Assembly: GCA_037126765.1 (NCBI GenBank)
Contig: JBBCBC010000017.1
Coordinates: 26,341,916 to 26,405,915 of the forward strand
Source of the DNA: Stenogyne calaminthoides
Lineage: Eukaryota > Streptophyta > Magnoliopsida > Lamiales > Lamiaceae
Length of the DNA stretch: 64,000 nucleotides
Reading direction: 5' to 3'
How positions within the stretch are numbered: position 1 is the stretch's first letter; the number at the start of each line of letters is the position of its first letter. Both the position numbers and the translations under genes were made by a program. Under the pieces are notes generated by a model that saw only the letters and a program-made list of their open reading frames with translations, had not been told where the DNA came from and ran no database searches. Shown here piece by piece: positions 11,646 to 21,190 of the stretch.

Positions 11646-11987
11646 TGTAGGTCCCGAATGGGTTTCAGTGAGGTGGAAGTCTAGAGGTGAAGGGTGAATA
11701 GACTTCTAAAACTTTTTGCGTGATCAGTTGTGATGGCTAGTTAATTGATATGGAGTGCATGTGATGATCAGTACAGAATGATATCCAACCTACTGATAGC
11801 TGTGAAACAGATCAGTTTGGTGTCTATCAGTTTAACTGACTGTGCAGAAGCTTACAGATTAACCCTTGTGAAAAACCTTTTCTGAAATCAGTCTCAAGGT
11901 TTTCGGACTGATCAGTTGACAAAGGGCCAAACTAATCAGATCAGTAGCTTGATGTTACACTGATCCAGCTTAAGACATGCATGATTA
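11646..11987 (-). repeat. 5' LTR fragment of E (U5 end)
   Basis: In plus orientation it begins TGTAGGTCCC, the reverse of the GGGACCTACA end of the other LTRs, and aligns by eye with the first ~340 bp of the C LTR at 40857. Homology stops near 11987, where an A-run starts. The remaining ~1.2 kb of the LTR is missing or displaced. Confidence 0.75.
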
Positions 11988-12422
11988 ATAAAAAAAAATA
12001 TGTATTTAGTAAATATTATTCATAAAAAAATATCTAAAACTAAATTATTAATAATCGTGGTTCCAACAATAAATGTGACAAAAAGCTTCTGCAACCTGGT
12101 TTATGATTAATAGAAGGGCATTCATTAACAAGCCCCAAAAAAATTGCGATAAACTAAAGGAAAATAATAAAGGAAATGGAAGTGTGACCAATAAAAATCG
12201 AAACTTCTATTAACAATTGTGGTTTCAACAATAAGTGTGATTGAAAACTTCCACAACATGATTTATGATTAATATAAGGGCCTTCATTATCAAGCCCCAA
12301 ATAATTTGTACTAAAAGAAGGAAAATGATAAAGGAATGGAAGTGTGACAAATAAAAATCAAAACCTGGTCTAAGATTGATAGAAGGACATTAACAAAGAG
12401 ATACAAACTAATTTGACAACAC
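11988..12422. repeat. AT-rich stretch with a ~160-bp tandem duplication
   Basis: 12053-12212 and 12213-12368 are imperfect copies of one another: both contain GTGGTT(C/T)CAACAATAA, a TTATGATTAATA..AGGGC phrase, CAAGCCCCAAA and GGAAGTGTGACCAATAAAAATC-like words. A partial third copy starts near 12363. No reading frame and no LTR homology seen. It could be a small unrelated insertion or filler DNA between E and D. Confidence 0.65.
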
Positions 12423-13997
12423 TGTTGGGAAATTTAGAGTTTTGATGAAAGTTCTAAAACACATGTAATAGGACCAGTCAGACCTGTTAGCTGACTGATG
12501 TTTTTAATACCAGTTATAAGATGACCAGTTGATAATTATTATATAGAACAACTTATGTATAAGATAGGTCACATATTGAGGGAGAACCTCAATATGTATA
12601 GGTCAGATCTAAAGATCAGAAGAACAAAAGATCAGCTGAAGTCCGATCGTCCAGAAGGCAAGGGAAGGACAGAAGATCAGACGATCTTATAAAGTCAGAT
12701 AATCAGGTGAAGACATGAAACACAAATTCAGAAGACCTAAAGATCAGATGACTACCAAAAGATCAGACCAGAAGACCTACATTAGCCGAGTCTGCTAGTT
12801 GAGCTAAGACAACTGGCACCAGAAGACTCTATCAGGTAGACTGATCAGTTGTAACTGATCAGGTCAGCTCACACCAGGTGGTAACTGATGTTTCACCAAG
12901 TCATACGTTGTTGATCTGAACAAGAAGAATGTCAACTTTAGTTGGTAGAACAAACACTGAAAGTGTTTTTGTTAACCAATAAGAACAAGACACGTATGAA
13001 CGGAGCCGACAATACGGGATTTGGTGTTGCTTGGTCAAACGGCTATAAAAGACAACTATCCATGCTTTTGGTCATGCCGTCCCTGAAGCACGTCACATCA
13101 AATCCTACATATCTACCAAATATAGCCGGAAATTCAAATTGTTCTCCAACGGCTCTTTGATTTCAAGGTCTATAAATATGGGATTACTCTTCAGAGTGAA
13201 GACACGGAAATTATCAAGAAGCTCATACTATAGCCAAATTTCCGCACGAAGAACACAACCTTGAAGATTATTTTTCTAAGTGTTCATCCCATAGTTCTTA
13301 GCACAGAAATCTTATCCTCTAGCTGTTAGGCTACTTAAATACTAGGAAAGATTTCAAAGTTGGAACAAACAACAAATCTTACCCAAAACCCAATGTTAGG
13401 TTAAGTTTGTTTAGCAAGATTTCAGACTAGGGTTTCTAGTTCTGATTTCTTGGATCGGTTGAGTGAGAGCTCTATAAATATCTGTTGGTGTAATGTGTTG
13501 GACTAACACAATAATCTAAGTCCAGTTGGTTAAGTTGGTGCCCCTTGTAATAGGGAAGAGTGGACGAAGGACTGGTTGTCCGAACCATTATAAATCTTGT
13601 GTGCATTTACCTGTTTGATTAACTGCTTCACACTATTGCACACAACTTGATTAAATCTGCATACATATTCTGAGTTAGGATCAGCTAGCACCAAGCTACT
13701 GATCTGATCTGATTGACTCCATAGTCATCTAATTGAAAACAGCTTCGGAATCTGATTTGTTATAAACTGGTTTTTCACACGGGCATAAACTAGCTTCCGC
13801 ACAATCAGTTAAACTGATAGATACTAAACCGACCGCCTCAAAGCGTCGATAAGTTAGATATCGATCCAAACCGATTCACTTGCACTCGATCGAATTGCAA
13901 ACCGCAATCACACGATCGACTGCGAAAAAAGTTTTTTAAGTCTATTCACCCCTCCCCTCTAGACTTCTGCCCTCACGAAACCCGTTCGGGACCTACA
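12423..13997 (+). repeat. 5' LTR of D
   Basis: It starts TGTTGGGAAATTTAG and ends CGGGACCTACA, 1575 bp. TATA box at 13170. It is followed after two bases by the primer binding site. It contains the word AGGTCACATATTGAGGG(A/G)GAAC shared by the LTRs of B and C. Confidence 0.92.
13170..13178 (+). promoter_or_regulatory. TATA box in the D LTR
   Basis: CTATAAATATGGGATT is conserved at the same relative place in the C LTRs (reverse complement near 41668 and 54916). It marks the U3/R boundary. Confidence 0.65.
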
Positions 13998-13999
13998 AG

Positions 14000-14011
14000 T
14001 GGTATCAGAGC
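14000..14011 (+). other. Primer binding site of D
   Basis: TGGTATCAGAGC is a perfect complement of the 3' end of plant initiator Met-tRNA, two bases after the LTR. Confidence 0.9.
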
Positions 14012-14135
14012 AGTGGTTCTACGGACCACTGGCTATGAATATCATCGGTTCTTGAGGAAGAACCTTTGTGGTCTCTTGAAATGATCTTGAAAAACCTTTT
14101 TCAAATCTCATTTGTTTTTCAAACTCACGATCAGC

Positions 14136-14981
14136 ATGGATAATACTTCGGGTATGTATCATGATTTGCCTAAATTTTCCATTGATGAGTATGCAGACTG
14201 GACGATATACATGAGCAACCATCTGGGATCAATAAGCAGTAGGATGATGGAAGTTCTTGAACGAGGACCCATCATCATCTATCATGACAACCCAGCTGTT
14301 GGAGGTGATCCAGATTTTGCAGTTGGAAGTCTTGTTAGAAAGAGTCCTGCCCTGATGGATGTTGAAGAGAGAAAGCTGTACACTCTGGATACGATAGCCA
14401 GGCACATAATCATGAAGACCATGGACAATATAACCAGAGAAAAGATAAAGTATCTCAAGACAGCCAAACAGATGTGGGATACGTTTGCTGAAATGTGTGA
14501 AAGAAATGATCTGATTAAAGATAGGAGACTGCAAGTTGAACTGTTTGAAAAAATTAAGATGCTACCAAATGAAACCATCAATGAGCTCGATGGAAGAATC
14601 ACCATGTCAGTTAACAAGCTTCGGGAACTTGGACGAGAAATGTCAGATAAAGACATCAATTACAAGATCTTGAGATCTCTGACTAATAAGTGGGATATGA
14701 AAGTCACTGTAATAAAGGATTGTCAAGATATTGTTAAGATGAAACCAAGCAACCTGTTCCTGAGTCTTAAAGCTCATGAGTTCGATCTGATCGAAAGAAG
14801 GGCAGAAAAATTAGCAAAGGCAGAAGACCTGAAAAAGAAATACAGATCGAGGGCGAAGAAAGGCAAAGCCGGAAAATCTGGACCAGAACCTCAGTTGCCA
14901 GCAAGAGTTGATGAAATCATTTCGAAAACTGCTGCACATGCTGATAGATTCGAGGAATGGAATAAGATCAGAAGTGAATGA
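14136..14981 (+). CDS. Gag-ORF3 chimeric protein of element D
   Basis: I start at 14136 because MDNTSGMYHDLPKFS is the shared gag start; an upstream in-frame ATG at 14112 gives an unshared extension. Residues 1 to about 221 are capsid-type gag, ending at LKAHEFDLIER. The frame then continues directly into the C-terminal part of ORF3 (basic KKKYRSRAKKGKAGK stretch, then HADRFEEWNKI). The same ORF3 block occurs in C at about 43140-42990. The join near 14797-14800 is in frame, so a ~281-residue fusion could be made. The zinc knuckle is lost. Stop TGA at 14979-14981. A single frame change separates it from the rest of ORF3. Whether the chimera is functional is unknown. Confidence 0.75.
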   Translation: MDNTSGMYHDLPKFSIDEYADWTIYMSNHLGSISSRMMEVLERGPIIIYHDNPAVGGDPDFAVGSLVRKSPALMDVEERKLYTLDTIARHIIMKTMDNITREKIKYLKTAKQMWDTFAEMCERNDLIKDRRLQVELFEKIKMLPNETINELDGRITMSVNKLRELGREMSDKDINYKILRSLTNKWDMKVTVIKDCQDIVKMKPSNLFLSLKAHEFDLIERRAEKLAKAEDLKKKYRSRAKKGKAGKSGPEPQLPARVDEIISKTAAHADRFEEWNKIRSE

Positions 14982-15332
14982 CTTCTGGATGCTTTTGTTC
15001 TGGATCTAGTGCCACAAGAAGAATCACCAGATGCAGAATTTCTCAACTGGTTGGAGAACAAGCACCCAGATTTTGTCAAATATCTGGAAAATGAGGCAAG
15101 AGTAATCAATGTGAGAATATCTCGTCAAGAGTATAACGTGATGGACTACTCGAAGAAGGCAGATGGCTCATTTGACAGACTGGCATTTCAAAGGTTCTAT
15201 TTTGACATCCTGAACAAAGCTCGCATAACTGATCCTTAGCAGATCAATGATGTCAAATGGAAGCTATACCGGATATTCAACATTCCTCAGGATCAACGAG
15301 AAATGCCAGAGGGATATATGCCAAGAGATTAA
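14982..15332 (+). pseudogene. ORF3 C-terminal domain of D
   Basis: Out of frame by one base with the chimera, this segment carries LLDAFVLDLVPQEE, then EFLNWLENKHPDFVKYLENE, SRQEYNVMDYSKKADGSFDR and FQRFYFDILNKARI. A TAG at 15237-15239 interrupts, and the frame then runs on through NDVKWKLYRIFNIPQ to a TAA at about 15332. The matching segment of C (42954-42628) is open over the same stretch, so the domain is conserved across the family. Function unknown. Confidence 0.75.
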
Positions 15333-15530
15333 AGATCAGAAGACTGGTTTAGGATCAGCTGAATTTAAACCCAAACTTTTCTGATGTAATATGTAATCGA
15401 TAAATCTGATGAATGAAAAGTTTATTCTTTTTCTGATCCTAAGACAAAATCTCATTGTCTTCTGATTATGTGTTCTTTATTGTTTTATATTTATCAACTG
15501 TGTTGGTTTCTCAAGTGTTTTGGTTTCATC
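15333..15530 (+). other. 3'UTR of D
   Basis: Non-coding, about 200 bp, with the family word CAAAATCTCATTGTCTTCTG also seen near 62243 in B and, reversed, near 42500 in C. Confidence 0.5.
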
Positions 15531-15544
15531 AAAAAGGGGGAAAT
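15531..15544 (+). other. Polypurine tract of D
   Basis: AAAAAGGGGGAAAT lies directly before the LTR start at 15545. Confidence 0.85.
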
Positions 15545-15720
15545 TGTTGGGAAATTTAGAGTTTTGATGAAACTTCTATAACACATGTAATAGGACCAGT
15601 CAGACCTGTTAGCTAACTGATGTTTTTAATACCAGTTATAAGATGACCAGTTGATAATTATTATATAGAACAACTGATGTATAAGATAGGTCACATATTG
15701 AGGGGGAACCTCAATATGTA
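15545..15720 (+). repeat. Truncated 3' LTR of D
   Basis: The first 176 bp of the LTR, TGTTGGGAAATTTAG through CCTCAATATGTA. It breaks off at 15720 and is followed at once by minus-strand ORF3 of element A. Confidence 0.85.
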
Positions 15721-16196
15721 TCATCAAAAGTCTTCTTAAAATCAGTAGTCAGGTTGGTCAAGGTTTGAGAAAACTGATCTTTGAGCGTTTCAATCTGGGA
15801 AATAGCAAATTCCCATTGATCCTTTATTTCCCTGAGGCCAACCTGCCTCTGATCAGCTATTGTGTTGCTAACTTCATTAGCCAACACACCCTCAACTTCT
15901 TCTTCCAGAAGATCTGATCTCCCGAAGTTGATCAGTGGTGATGTGTGTAGCAGGATTGCTTTGTACCACCTGATCAGTTTTAGTTGTTTGTGCCTCCAGT
16001 GGCTGGTCATGGACTGCAGCACCAGGCTCACCTTCATCGGCTGCTCCTGCATCCTTCATGGGATCATCTTCCTTTGGAGTTTCCTCAACAGTCTCCAACT
16101 CAACCCTTTCAGTTGTTCCCAGCTTCCTGTGGATCAGGGCTTTGACCACCTCAGCAGGTATCAGTTCAGCTGGTGATCCAACCTGCGCAGATTTCT
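15721..16196 (-). pseudogene. ORF3 of A, downstream part
   Basis: It continues the ORF3 sense from MKKSAQVGSPAELIP (16200) through an acidic stretch and TTDQLREIRSSGRRS, ending at 15892 in one frame; then in another frame (16052-15721) EEVEGVLANEVSNTIADQRQVGLREIKDQW and a heptad-like TLKDQFSQTLTNL segment. At least one frame change and a stop lie between 16197 and 15892. It is cut off at 15721 by D LTR sequence, so the conserved C-terminal domain seen in C and D is missing. Confidence 0.7.
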
Positions 16197-17678
16197 TCAT
16201 GTCGAAGTCATAATCCGCAAACTCATCAGCTCCCCCATCTGCTCAATAATAATCATAAAATCCGAGAAGTTCTTTAAACGGAGACCTCTCCAGGTCAGGA
16301 TCTCCAACACTTCTTCCCTAACAACTGGATGGGCTCCCAACTCTTGGTACAACACATCAATTTCTCGTTCGATTCTCATTCGGGCCATCTTTCTGGTGAT
16401 GGTCTTGGATGATCTTGAATCAGGAATCGAATGTTCAGATCGATCAGGTTCAGGTTGGTGAGTTGTAGAAGTTTTTGGTTGTGCCTGAGTAGCTGGTTGT
16501 TGACTGATTGACTTAATCTGTAGAGGTTCTGCAACAGATTCTGGAGCAGGTTCTGCAACAGGTGATCGTACGGGTTCGCGACAAGGTGAAGGAGAAGGAG
16601 TCATACGCTCACCAGATAGGTTTCTGACTGATGAATGGGCGCGAGATTGGGGTGATGGAGATCTTCCCTTTTCTTTTCCTTGCCCCCCCTCAGACTGCTC
16701 TGGCGAGCTCTCAACTTGTGAAGCCTGCCTTTCTGATTTATCAGTTGATCTCTTCTGCGCATCAGGCTGATCTGCCTGTTTCACTTTCTTTGGCCTCTTC
16801 TCTTGGGCTTTCACCAGTTTTCTCTTCTTCTTCGGAGTAACTGCTGTTGCAGAAGCAGCAGCAGCCTCCTTGCTTTTCCCTTTCTTCCGTGTGGCTCGCA
16901 GATCATCATCTGTCAGGCCATAAATGGCAGTTGTGGTTGAGAGAAAAGCCTTGTAGAACTTTAGTCCATTCTGATCCCATTCAGCATTAGGCATTTTGTC
17001 CGCCAGAATGACTGGAACTTTGTTGAGATTGCTGATTCTCTTCTTTAGAAAAACTTGTCTCTGGTTACTAACTCCAAATTTGTCATGCTCTTGGACCAGA
17101 ATAGCCTTCAGAAAACCAGTCCAGTTAATATTTGTGGCTCCATCGATCACAACAGCCAAACTATGCATCTTTACAGCCGTTAATCCATCCGGGCTGTAAG
17201 AGATACCCATAATTGTTTTTGACAGTATGTCAAACAACAGTTGGTATTTCCTTTTCAACATCGGCCTGACAAAATTTGCGGTATGGTGTTTGTCAGCCTC
17301 TCGGAAGAGTTCATTCCTAATCAGTTCCTCTTCATTCTCCCTGTAGTGAGCAGGAGAGATCTTTCCTTTGGGCAGATTGAACAGACGGGAGATATCAGCA
17401 TTTGTACCTCTGATTTCCTCTCCATTTACCGATGAAACCAGTTCATCTCCAGGAGACTCCACCTTCAAATTTCTTAAGAATTCCAGTGCCTCATACTGCA
17501 TCACTGGATTGCAGTGAGCGGCACAGTACTTTTCGAGGCCGAACTTCCTCAGAATTTGTTCCACCTCCATTAATTCCGGATCCCGTGTAATACCAAACAT
17601 TACATATTTGTCTTCCACAATCTGGTTTGCCAAACTCGCATAATTACACATAATTTTGCCCATACCGTGAGTAGCCAT
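16197..17678 (-). CDS. ORF3 of A: 493-residue N-terminal part, unknown function
   Basis: ATG at 17678 follows an AG splice-acceptor-like dinucleotide directly. Residues 1-270 form a folded-looking conserved part shared with B (NYASLANQIVEDKYVMFGIT versus NFASMKKDIIDEKYVVFTIT; YEALEFLRNL; NGEEI...DISRLFNLPKG; LKRKYQLLFDI; NINW). From about 275 on it is Lys/Ser/Pro/Glu-rich and probably disordered. A second conserved block near the end (REVLEILTWRGLRLKNFSDFMIIIEQMG) matches B. I recall this type as a plant retroelement-associated family of unknown function, found downstream of pol in Sirevirus-like elements (knowledge, not checked). There is no signal peptide or membrane helix. It has its own TATA box and 5'UTR intron, so it is probably expressed from a subgenomic transcript. 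Confidence 0.75.
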   Translation of the reverse strand: MATHGMGKIMCNYASLANQIVEDKYVMFGITRDPELMEVEQILRKFGLEKYCAAHCNPVMQYEALEFLRNLKVESPGDELVSSVNGEEIRGTNADISRLFNLPKGKISPAHYRENEEELIRNELFREADKHHTANFVRPMLKRKYQLLFDILSKTIMGISYSPDGLTAVKMHSLAVVIDGATNINWTGFLKAILVQEHDKFGVSNQRQVFLKKRISNLNKVPVILADKMPNAEWDQNGLKFYKAFLSTTTAIYGLTDDDLRATRKKGKSKEAAAASATAVTPKKKRKLVKAQEKRPKKVKQADQPDAQKRSTDKSERQASQVESSPEQSEGGQGKEKGRSPSPQSRAHSSVRNLSGERMTPSPSPCREPVRSPVAEPAPESVAEPLQIKSISQQPATQAQPKTSTTHQPEPDRSEHSIPDSRSSKTITRKMARMRIEREIDVLYQELGAHPVVREEVLEILTWRGLRLKNFSDFMIIIEQMGELMSLRIMTST

Positions 17679-17888
17679 CTACAACAAAATAAACTTGATT
17701 AAGATTTGTGCATAATCATAAACATATCACATATTTGATTATCAGACCAATAATCGATTGTTATCTTCCTTGTCATAAGCACACAGATATCAAGAATTGA
17801 GAAGGCATAACACAGGATAAAATTAATATTCGTAATCTATATGATCAATGAATTTAGGAAACTAACTCATCAAATAACCAGGAATTAC
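17679..17888 (-). other. Predicted 5'UTR intron of ORF3 (A)
   Basis: Minus-strand donor CTG|GTAATT at 17888 and acceptor TTGTTGTAG ending at 17679, immediately before the ATG; 210 bp, T-rich toward the 3' end. C has the same donor and acceptor with a 206-bp intron, and B the same donor with a 193-bp intron. Splicing itself is inferred. Confidence 0.65.
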
Positions 17889-18022
17889 CAGATTCCGCTT
17901 TTCGATTTTGAAATAAGTTGAATCGCAAGAAACGCTTTGAATTGCAGAAAGGTAATTGTGAATTTGTAGAGTGTAAATCGCAAGAATTTTTTAGAAGAGT
18001 ACTTTGGAAGGGTTTTGACGAA

Positions 18023-18034
18023 GCTTATATAAAA
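18023..18034 (-). promoter_or_regulatory. TATA box for ORF3 of A
   Basis: The minus strand reads CTTTTATATAAGCTTCG, about 140 bp before the predicted splice donor. C has TTATAAG and B CTATAAAAT at the matching place. Confidence 0.6.
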
Positions 18035-18838
18035 GGAAGGAGGGAAAATCGAGACCGGAAAATCAAACGTTTTGAAAAATAAAACACGACTCAGATTGAG
18101 CGGTTTTGATCGTGTGGTCAGGGTATGCACGCACGATTGCTTTTTGGATTTTAAAAACACATTTAATAGCAATTAATATATATTCCCCACGTCAGCATTA
18201 AATGATTTGCATGGCGTGCATCATAAAAGTATGTGCACAGTAAAAGCAAATATTATAAGATACTTTTAGATAAGTGATCAGTAAAGTAAAGAAACAAAAA
18301 TGCGTATCTGGTTGACTGATGTTGTACTCAATCAATACCACTTGTAGCAGAAGATCTGACTGATTTATGTTGATCGTAGTGTCTGTCTAACCCTTTGTAT
18401 TTCCCAACAATGTCCCACATATATGATTAGTCTCCTTCTGATCCTATCTGATCAGTTGACGTTCCCCCTTCAACTGTTATCTCTGATCAATTCTTAACTG
18501 ATCTTTCTGATTAGTTGAGGTACCATACTCAACTGATCCTCCTTATCTGATCAGTCTCTTATCTGATCAGATTTCTGCTGATCCAATCTGATCCACTCTG
18601 ATCAAGTCAAGTTTTGGGATGTGTGCTCCCGCCAAAACTTAATCCTCGGGGAGTCGAACAGCCACCTTGATTCCCTAAGTTGGTGTGATGTGACAGTCCT
18701 GTAATGATGGCCTGACGTCACACGTCGTGAACTAACTCAACCAACAGTCGCGTATAAGCTACGCGTTGTCCTTGCGACGCCAATTTCTCTGAAGGGCCTT
18801 GAGAAATTAAAATTTGCATTTCCACCCCTGCTTTTCCT
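18035..18838. promoter_or_regulatory. Divergent intergenic promoter region of A
   Basis: About 800 bp between two TATA boxes that face away from each other. No reading frame. Blocks shared with B and C include CCGCCAAAACTT near 18630, TTGATTCCCTAAGT near 18668, a CGTTGTCCTTGCGACGC-like block near 18763, and the inverted repeat ATTTCTC...GAGAAAT near 18783-18807. A bZIP-type TGACGTCA lies at 18713-18720. The shared blocks suggest a common control region for both genes. Confidence 0.6.
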
Positions 18839-18848
18839 CTATAAATAG
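18839..18848 (+). promoter_or_regulatory. TATA box of the antisense gene (A)
   Basis: CTATAAATAGG on the plus strand, opposite to the element, 75 bp before the ATG at 18915. Conserved at the same distance in B and C. Confidence 0.7.
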
Positions 18849-18914
18849 GACGGGGTTTTATACATTCAACCCATTGTACTTAAACAATACAACCCTCAAT
18901 TTTCAAGCTTGCAC

Positions 18915-19172
18915 ATGAGAAAATCCGGCGAGTCCTTAATTTCGGCGAGTCCTCCGGCAAAAGGCTTCTTCTACTCAACACAAATGACCTCCGGTTCTCA
19001 GTCCAACCCTGTTCTTCCCTTGTTCCTGATCTCGTCTTCATCGAAGAACGACCATACATCCATTGCCAAGCTTCATTGCCACTGGGGTTGCGGATTTGCC
19101 GCCGGTAACATGAAGGTGGTCGTCTGTGCCTCGGGTGCCGATCGAGATGGCGTGGTTAACAACGATGAGTAA
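18915..19172 (+). CDS. Antisense small protein of element A, unknown function
   Basis: 85 residues starting MRKSGESLIS, transcribed opposite to gag, pol and ORF3. It shares with the B and C copies the block SQ.NPV...L..SSSSK...HT...AKL, but the C-terminal half has diverged: B and C read LLLTVCTLC.YRDDGISIN, while A reads KVVVCASGADRDGVV. This is the most divergent of the three copies and may be decaying. There is no signal peptide or membrane segment I would trust, and I recognise no domain. A nearby duplicated phrase (GACGATGAGTAACTTCTGA) lies just after the stop. Confidence 0.6.
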   Translation: MRKSGESLISASPPAKGFFYSTQMTSGSQSNPVLPLFLISSSSKNDHTSIAKLHCHWGCGFAAGNMKVVVCASGADRDGVVNNDE

Positions 19173-19440
19173 CTTCTGATAAGTAATATGACGACGATGA
19201 GTAACTTCTGACATGTAATATGGATTTAGTATTGTATATACGATCTTGATCAGGCCAAAATGCCTTTCAATACAATCCTTTGAATTACATGTATGTCACT
19301 CATATTCATTTAAAACAGGAAGTCTCACCGGGTTTAGGGTTTACGGTTTATCTTTCGACCTTCGGGTCTATGGTAATGAAAATTTCGACCTCCGGGTCTT
19401 TATCAATGAAAATTTATTTTATTCCATTGTTGTGTTGACT
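19173..19440 (+). other. 3' tail of the antisense transcription unit (A)
   Basis: It contains a GGGTTTAGGGTTTACGG telomere-like phrase, two CGACC(T/C)(T/C)CGGGTCT phrases, and TATCAATGAAAATTTATT near 19402. The GGGTCTTTATCAATGAAAATTT block is conserved in the B and C tails and resembles a plant polyadenylation region (AATGAA). It is shorter here than in B and C, probably by an internal deletion. The remaining bases to 19591 carry no frame. Confidence 0.5.
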
Positions 19441-19591
19441 TGATTTCCTTATGCGAATATTGCATTGTCCTTGTTGTCTTAATATTTATGCAACTTGTTA
19501 ATCTGATCAGTTCTCCCTTCATCTGATATTCCTTTTTTGATCAGATCTGATAAGTTGAGGTACCATTACTCAACTAATCCTTCTTACCTGG

Positions 19592-20305
19592 TTAGTCTCT
19601 TAACCAACTGGTGTTGGAGACTAGTCCACCAAACATTTCTGGTGCACTTTCTCCAAGGTCCAGAAGTCCTAGCTCATTGCATAATTCTCTATATCTAACT
19701 TCAGCTAGTGGCTTGGTTAGAATATCAGCTTTCTGCTTATCAATATGGATCTTTTCCATTATGATGTTCTTCTTTTCAACATGATCTCTTATAAAATGAT
19801 GTCTGACATCCACATGCTTACATCTTGTATGTAGAACAGGATTTTGAGTAATTGCAATAACATTATTACTGTCGCAGAATATAGGTATGTTCGTAGCTAT
19901 AATGTTGTAATCCCTCAGCTGCTGACTAAGCTAGAGCAGTTGGGAACAACAGCTTCCTGCAGCCATATATTCTGCTTCAGTAGTAGATGTTGCAACTGAT
20001 GTCTGTTTCTTTGAAAACCAAGAGATCAGTTTACTACCTAAGAACTGACATGTACCTGAGGTTGATTTTCTGTCAATTCTACAACCTCCATAATCAGAAT
20101 CAGAATACCCACTAAGCTCTAGATTATCATCTGATGGGTAGAATAAACCAAGGTTTACCCCCTTCAGATACTTAAGAATCCGCTTAGCTGCTTCCAGGTG
20201 ACTTTGCATTGGGTTTGCCTTAAATCTGGCACATACACCTACTGCAAAAGTTATATCTGGTCTGCTGGCAGTCAGGTATAGTAGAGATCCAATGAGAGCC
20301 CTGTA
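19592..20305 (-). pseudogene. pol: copia RNase H (A)
   Basis: The minus strand carries TASRPDITFAVGVCARF, SGYSDSDYGGCRIDRKS, STTEAEYMAAGSCC, an FCDSNNVIAI motif and CKHVDVRHHF, so the catalytic acidic residues are present. It ends at 19592 with a stop, beyond LGLLDLGE. A TAA at about 20303-20305 separates it from RT, and a TAG near 19931 interrupts it. Only these single changes prevent reading through. Confidence 0.9.
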
Positions 20306-21190
20306 TTATTTCTGATTAGTTTTCTGACCATTCTTATCTGGATCCATCTTGAATCCAGTCATCATAGGAATTCTGGCTTCCTTACAGTTTTGAACTCCAA
20401 ACTTGGCCAACAAATTCCTAGTGTACTTTGCCTGGCAGATGAATATCCCTTCTGTACTTTGCTTAACTTGAAGATCCAGAAAGTAATTCATCTGACCCAT
20501 CATGGACATCTCGAATTTCCCTTGCATCAGTTTGCTGAATCTTTCACATAAGCTCTTATTGGGAGATCCGAAGATGATGTCGTCCACATAAATCTGAACC
20601 ATCAGAATATCTTCTCCATCTTCTATTCTGAATAAGGTTCTGCCCACCATTCCTTTAGTGAATCCACTGTCTATCAAGAACTGAGAGAGTGTATCATACC
20701 AAGCTCGAGGAGCTTGTTTCAGGCCATAAAGATCTTTTCTTAAACGATACACCTGGTCGCCTTTTTCAAAGCCAGGAGGTTGTTCAACATAAACATCCTC
20801 AGCTAGTACCCCATTTAAGAATGCACTCTTTACATACATCTGATACATAATAAACCCTCTGTGGGCAGCATATGCCAGAAACAGCCGAATGGCTTCCAGG
20901 CGAGCGACTGGTGCAAAGGTCTCCTCATAATCAATTCCTTCTGATTGTGAATACCCCTTAGTAACAAGTTTTGTCTTATTTCTGGTTATGACATTATTCT
21001 CATATCTCTTGTTCTTGAATACCCACTTTGTGCCAATCACATCTTGATGGGTTGGTCTGTCCACCAGTTTCCAAACCTGATACATTTCAAACTGCTCTCG
21101 TTCTTCTTGCATGGCTAGAATCCAATTAGCATCCTGTAGAGCTTCTTCTATTTCGGTTGGTTCCTTCAAAGACAGATAACAACAATACAT
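20306..21190 (-). CDS. pol: copia reverse transcriptase (A)
   Basis: 294 open codons. Motifs in order: EALQDANWILAMQEE, VIGTKWVFKNKR, LVTKGYSQSEGIDYEETFAPVARLEAIR, SAFLNGVLAEDVYVEQPPGF, LRKDLYGLKQAPRAWYDTL, and catalytic YVDD in VQIYVDDIIFGS (about 20578-20597), then GKFEMSMMGQMNYF. This is the same point at which C is inserted in the related element B. The frame ends at a TAA where the family normally reads on into RNase H. Two substitutions relative to the family (KSAFLN preceded by MYV instead of MDV, and LDLQVKQ instead of LGLQVKQ) may be damaging: MYV replaces the first catalytic Asp. Confidence 0.92.
   Translation of the reverse strand: MYCCYLSLKEPTEIEEALQDANWILAMQEEREQFEMYQVWKLVDRPTHQDVIGTKWVFKNKRYENNVITRNKTKLVTKGYSQSEGIDYEETFAPVARLEAIRLFLAYAAHRGFIMYQMYVKSAFLNGVLAEDVYVEQPPGFEKGDQVYRLRKDLYGLKQAPRAWYDTLSQFLIDSGFTKGMVGRTLFRIEDGEDILMVQIYVDDIIFGSPNKSLCERFSKLMQGKFEMSMMGQMNYFLDLQVKQSTEGIFICQAKYTRNLLAKFGVQNCKEARIPMMTGFKMDPDKNGQKTNQK

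Larger units (their letters stand above)
9668..11987 (-). mobile_element. Element E: 5' fragment of a minus-strand copia element
   Basis: Reading the minus strand: a partial LTR (11987-11646), primer binding site (11643-11632), leader, and gag from 11506 to about 9668. No pol follows, because the 3' LTR of F abuts gag. The simplest reading is that F inserted into E, in which case the rest of E lies left of the window. The gag is of the same family as A, B, C and D. Confidence 0.75.
12423..15720 (+). mobile_element. Element D: internally deleted, non-autonomous copia derivative
   Basis: It has a full 5' LTR, primer binding site, an internal region of only about 1.55 kb, a polypurine tract and the first 176 bp of a 3' LTR. 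The internal region joins the N-terminal part of gag to the C-terminal part of ORF3; protease, integrase, RT, RNase H and the antisense gene are missing. LTR sequence matches element C by eye, so it is a deletion derivative of that family that could be mobilised only in trans. The two LTR starts differ at about 5 of 176 positions, so insertion was not very recent. Confidence 0.85.

Noticed and set aside
16197..17678. ORF3 as a retroviral envelope gene
   Set aside because: Position downstream of pol is suggestive, but I see no signal peptide, no membrane helix and no cleavage site in A or B.
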